A DNA stretch of 64,000 nt from Anoxybacillus tengchongensis (lineage in GTDB: Bacteria > Bacillota > Bacilli > Bacillales > Anoxybacillaceae), in NCBI RefSeq assembly GCF_014201585.1, contig NZ_JACHES010000003.1, forward strand, positions 1 to 64,000, given 5' to 3'. The translations under genes were made by a program, and so were the position numbers. This document shows, one piece after another, positions 61,362-64,000 of the stretch. Position 1 is the stretch's first letter, and every line of letters begins with the position of its first letter. The notes beneath the pieces were generated by a model. It did not search any database. It was not told where the DNA came from and saw nothing but the letters and a program-made list of their open reading frames with translations.

Positions 61362-62435
61362 ATTTCGAAACAATGCAAGCGCCTCTTCGGCAGTTTGTTG
61401 GGCGGTTTGTTGGAGCGGTGCGACAGCACGAATCAAGATTTCTTTTTGTTGTTCATGTTGAGCCATACATTGCTGAATATACGAAAATAGCGCTTCTCCA
61501 TCCCAACGATCATCTTCGACATGCGCAAATACGGGCTGATTGGCTTGATTGGCAAATGCATCAATTTTCGGATCGTATGATAAAGCAACAAACGGTGTAT
61601 GACCGACCGCTGCAAAAATTAACGCATGTAAACGCATGCCGACAAGCAATCGGGAACTTGCAATCATCGCCATTTTTTCTTGTATGCTGGCATCATAAGG
61701 TGCAACGACGGCATGCTCTTTCATCATGGCTAATAAGCGACGAGACGTTTCATCATCGTGATGCCCATGCATCGGAATAAATACGACATCAAAGCCTGCT
61801 TGAACCGAGCGATCAAGTGCAACGGCTATTTTTCTTTCAAAATCACGACCGCGCGCCCACTCGCGCACCGAAACAGCAATGACAGGACGTGTAAACGATT
61901 GTTCTTTCCACCATGTTGTTGGAGATGTCGGTGGCTTCAGTCCCATGACTGGATCAGGCACGACCGTAATCGGCTTTTTTACCCCTAACGTTTTTAATAA
62001 CTCGGCAGATGGCTCATCGCGCACCGTTAGGCGATCAACTTGATTGAGCGTCCATTTCATGAGCCATTGATTTTGTTTTTTAGACACAGGACCCATGCCT
62101 TGCGCGTAAACCATGACTGGTTTGCCGAGCCATTTGGCCATTTGCATAATGCCTGTATAGTACGGAATGCTGCGCCATCCCGTTTGGTCTTGAAGCAAAC
62201 TTCCCCCACCGCTAATTAAACCATCGCTTTCACGAAGAGCTTGAATGATATCACCGATTCGCCAACGATTGACCGCACGAACCCCATACGTTTGTTTTGT
62301 GAATGTCGGATCGTTTGAAAGCACCGTCACTTGCACGTTTGGATCATGTGCCCGAAGCGCTTGAATCATGGCATATAAAATCGCTTCATCGCCAACGTTA
62401 TGAAAACCGTAATATCCAGAAATGACAATGTTCAT
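61353..62435 (-). CDS. csaB: CsaB, polysaccharide pyruvyl transferase
   Basis: About 360 residues. Start MNIVISGYYGFHNVGDEAIL, then SGGGSLLQDQTGWRSIPYYT, MVYAQGMGPVSK, VVPDPVMGL and GMRLHALIFAAVGHTPFVAL. These are the polysaccharide pyruvyl transferase signatures. In B. anthracis CsaB adds ketal-linked pyruvate to the secondary wall polymer, creating the ligand of SLH domains. All SLH proteins in this window depend on that. ATG 62435 overlaps the stop of the upstream DUF5693 gene (ATGA), so they are coupled. Confidence 0.95.
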   Translation of the reverse strand: MNIVISGYYGFHNVGDEAILYAMIQALRAHDPNVQVTVLSNDPTFTKQTYGVRAVNRWRIGDIIQALRESDGLISGGGSLLQDQTGWRSIPYYTGIMQMAKWLGKPVMVYAQGMGPVSKKQNQWLMKWTLNQVDRLTVRDEPSAELLKTLGVKKPITVVPDPVMGLKPPTSPTTWWKEQSFTRPVIAVSVREWARGRDFERKIAVALDRSVQAGFDVVFIPMHGHHDDETSRRLLAMMKEHAVVAPYDASIQEKMAMIASSRLLVGMRLHALIFAAVGHTPFVALSYDPKIDAFANQANQPVFAHVEDDRWDGEALFSYIQQCMAQHEQQKEILIRAVAPLQQTAQQTAEEALALFRNKN

Positions 62436-64000
62436 CGTATCACCTTTTTCCATACCCACTCATATGCGTAAATAAGCACGATACCGATCAATAACCCAAG
62501 CCCAAGACTATACATCGTGCGAATGAATGAAATAAAAAGTGGGATGTGCAAATGTGTAAATGTATTTATTATTGACAACCACCCGATTGTTCCGACAACA
62601 AAAAGAATAGACCCTAATTTTTTTTGTTTATTGATGACAAATAAAGCGAGCATGTACGCTGGAAAACCGAGCAAAAATTCTTTCGTACGTGGGCGTACAT
62701 ATAACCATTCTTCTAATTTTTGTCTCGCTGTTAGTTCAAGTGCACTCGCTGTTCCTGTATTGCCAGAACGTAACACGTAATACGCTAACAAAGCAAAAAC
62801 AAAGAAACTAACAACGACATGTCCGATCGTAATCGGCTGTTTCCATAGCCGTTTTATAAACGGAAAAAGCGGCTCTTGAATGATCGAAGGTAAAACGAGC
62901 ATAACCATCGCTACAAGCGGAACGACATAAACGAGTTTCACCCCTCGAAACCCTTCACCGACATAAGCCATATACTCATTGCCATACAACATCGTGACAA
63001 TCCAACTGATTCCGACAAACGAAATAGCGATGGCGCGACCGTATGCCATAAACGTTCCGCGCCAGCCTTCCCGAACGGAAGAAGGTTTTGCGGCATAAAT
63101 CGGCGTGGCAATCGCTACAATTAAGGCTAGTGCTTTCAATGCCAAATCGATGGCTAACACCGTGCCAGCAAGTCCAAGAACGAATGCGCCTCCCGACACA
63201 ACAAATGCCAATAGCGGTGAAACGAACGAGCGAATAGCGAGAAAAATAAAAGCGGTCGCCCCAACAATAAAGCCAATGGTTGCGATCGGTGAACGTTCAA
63301 TTGGCGCAAACGGTTCACTTTTTCCAAGCGTATAATGACTTGGCATATGTTGAACGATTTGTTTCATCACAGCGACTGTTTTTTCAATATTTTGTACTGT
63401 TCCTGCGGATGTATACGGACGAACGAATAACGCGCGTATGTTTCGCTCTTTAATCGCACGAATAGCGACATCCACCGCTTCATTTGGTTTTCGTTGTTCT
63501 AAATTCAAGCTATGTAAACGAACGACATTTACATCCATTGCTTTCGCTAATGTCGTCAATCCTTTTGCTTCATAAAACTCGGTGGACAACAACGCATATC
63601 CTGCTTTCTTCCATCTTTTTCCCCATTTTTCGACATCGGTCGGATACCCAGCCACTTCTTCTCCCGTCGGCAGCAGTTTAAATGTATGTTCATTTTTGAG
63701 CGTTTCAATTTGTTGGAGTACACGCACACTCGCCTCGTTCATATCACGCGCATCTGGAATACGGAGCACAACCATCAAGCCTTGTTCAATGAGACGGGCC
63801 ATTTTCATTTCATCGTATCCGAGTGGAACGCGTTCAATTTTTTTCGCATTTCCTTCAATTATATAATACGTTTTTCCATTTACTTGTACGGCTTTGACAT
63901 CGTCACCAAACGTTGCTTGTAGCGATGAAACGATCGGGAACGTCTGATCAAGCGGATAAACGACAAGCCCGCGCGATGGAATATGATCGACTGTTTCATT
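62432..64000 (-). CDS. DUF5693 polytopic membrane protein (5' end outside the window)
   Basis: At least 522 codons; the frame is open to the right edge, so the start lies outside. The N-terminal visible half is soluble and extracellular or enzyme-like (RIPDARDMNEASVRVLQQIE, FYEAKGLTTLAKAMDVNVVR, RALFVRPYTSAGTVQNIEKT), the second half has about ten transmembrane helices (ERSPIATIGFIVGATAFIFL onward). The pattern matches DUF5693, which in thermophilic Bacillaceae regularly precedes csaB. Coupled stop/start with csaB points to a role in making or exporting the pyruvylated polymer; that is inference. Confidence 0.85.
   Translation of the reverse strand, partial: NETVDHIPSRGLVVYPLDQTFPIVSSLQATFGDDVKAVQVNGKTYYIIEGNAKKIERVPLGYDEMKMARLIEQGLMVVLRIPDARDMNEASVRVLQQIETLKNEHTFKLLPTGEEVAGYPTDVEKWGKRWKKAGYALLSTEFYEAKGLTTLAKAMDVNVVRLHSLNLEQRKPNEAVDVAIRAIKERNIRALFVRPYTSAGTVQNIEKTVAVMKQIVQHMPSHYTLGKSEPFAPIERSPIATIGFIVGATAFIFLAIRSFVSPLLAFVVSGGAFVLGLAGTVLAIDLALKALALIVAIATPIYAAKPSSVREGWRGTFMAYGRAIAISFVGISWIVTMLYGNEYMAYVGEGFRGVKLVYVVPLVAMVMLVLPSIIQEPLFPFIKRLWKQPITIGHVVVSFFVFALLAYYVLRSGNTGTASALELTARQKLEEWLYVRPRTKEFLLGFPAYMLALFVINKQKKLGSILFVVGTIGWLSIINTFTHLHIPLFISFIRTMYSLGLGLLIGIVLIYAYEWVWKKVIR

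Overview
The window looks like a chromosomal segment of a thermophilic Bacillaceae, most probably Anoxybacillus or a close Geobacillus/Parageobacillus relative. The support is AT-leaning Gram-positive DNA, strong AGGAGG ribosome sites, sigma-A promoters, a Bacillus-type degSU-yvyE-tagV-tagO block, comK, ywpF, a surface-anchored amylopullulanase and an S-layer/SLH secretion apparatus. No rRNA, tRNA or CRISPR array was seen.

Layout. 1-153: 5' part of a TnpB gene. 336-5241: degU-degS, yvyE, an LCP wall ligase and tagO. 5467-15774: a SpoIID/LytB protein with a small secreted coiled-coil partner, then SLH surface proteins (lipoprotein, amidase, subtilase, 5'-nucleotidase) and a copper-amine-oxidase-N-domain protein. 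15808-21909: a 2033-residue SLH-anchored amylopullulanase under a cre box. 22000-30033: a repeat-rich accessory zone with Rpn nucleases, ComM, a REP-associated tyrosine transposase, a tandem and partly decayed duplication of that set, two type I toxin/antisense loci, a RelE/Phd-type pair and six GTGACAGGC palindromes. 30105-42859: a complete SLH S-layer gene, a 7 kb block with two tyrosine recombinases, and the 3' two thirds of a second S-layer gene. 43221-49357: SLH NlpC/P60 peptidase, SLH metallopeptidase and a large subtilase. 49595-52817: secA2 and the S-layer assembly protein slaP. 52986-61258: small regulators, ywpF, a class D sortase with its substrate, aspartokinase III, DUF1284, comK and a chemoreceptor. 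61353-64000: csaB and the 3' part of a DUF5693 membrane protein.

How it works together. CsaB pyruvylates the secondary wall polymer that SLH domains bind. SecA2 and SlaP export and assemble S-layer protein. TagO and the LCP protein build and attach wall polymers. At least eight SLH proteins encoded here (hydrolases, proteases, nucleotidase, amylase, S-layer) would use that anchor.

Main discovery candidate. The S-layer gene and the headless S-layer fragment have the same orientation and share a 17-bp sequence with one mismatch at exactly the point where the fragment begins. The 9.6 kb between these direct repeats holds two tyrosine recombinases, RadC and a DUF927 ATPase. This is what single-crossover integration of a circular element into an S-layer gene would leave: the SLH anchor keeps its promoter but gains a new surface region, and the old surface region becomes silent downstream. 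Excision would restore the old protein in frame. I read it as an S-layer-switching integrative element; this is inference from sequence arrangement only.
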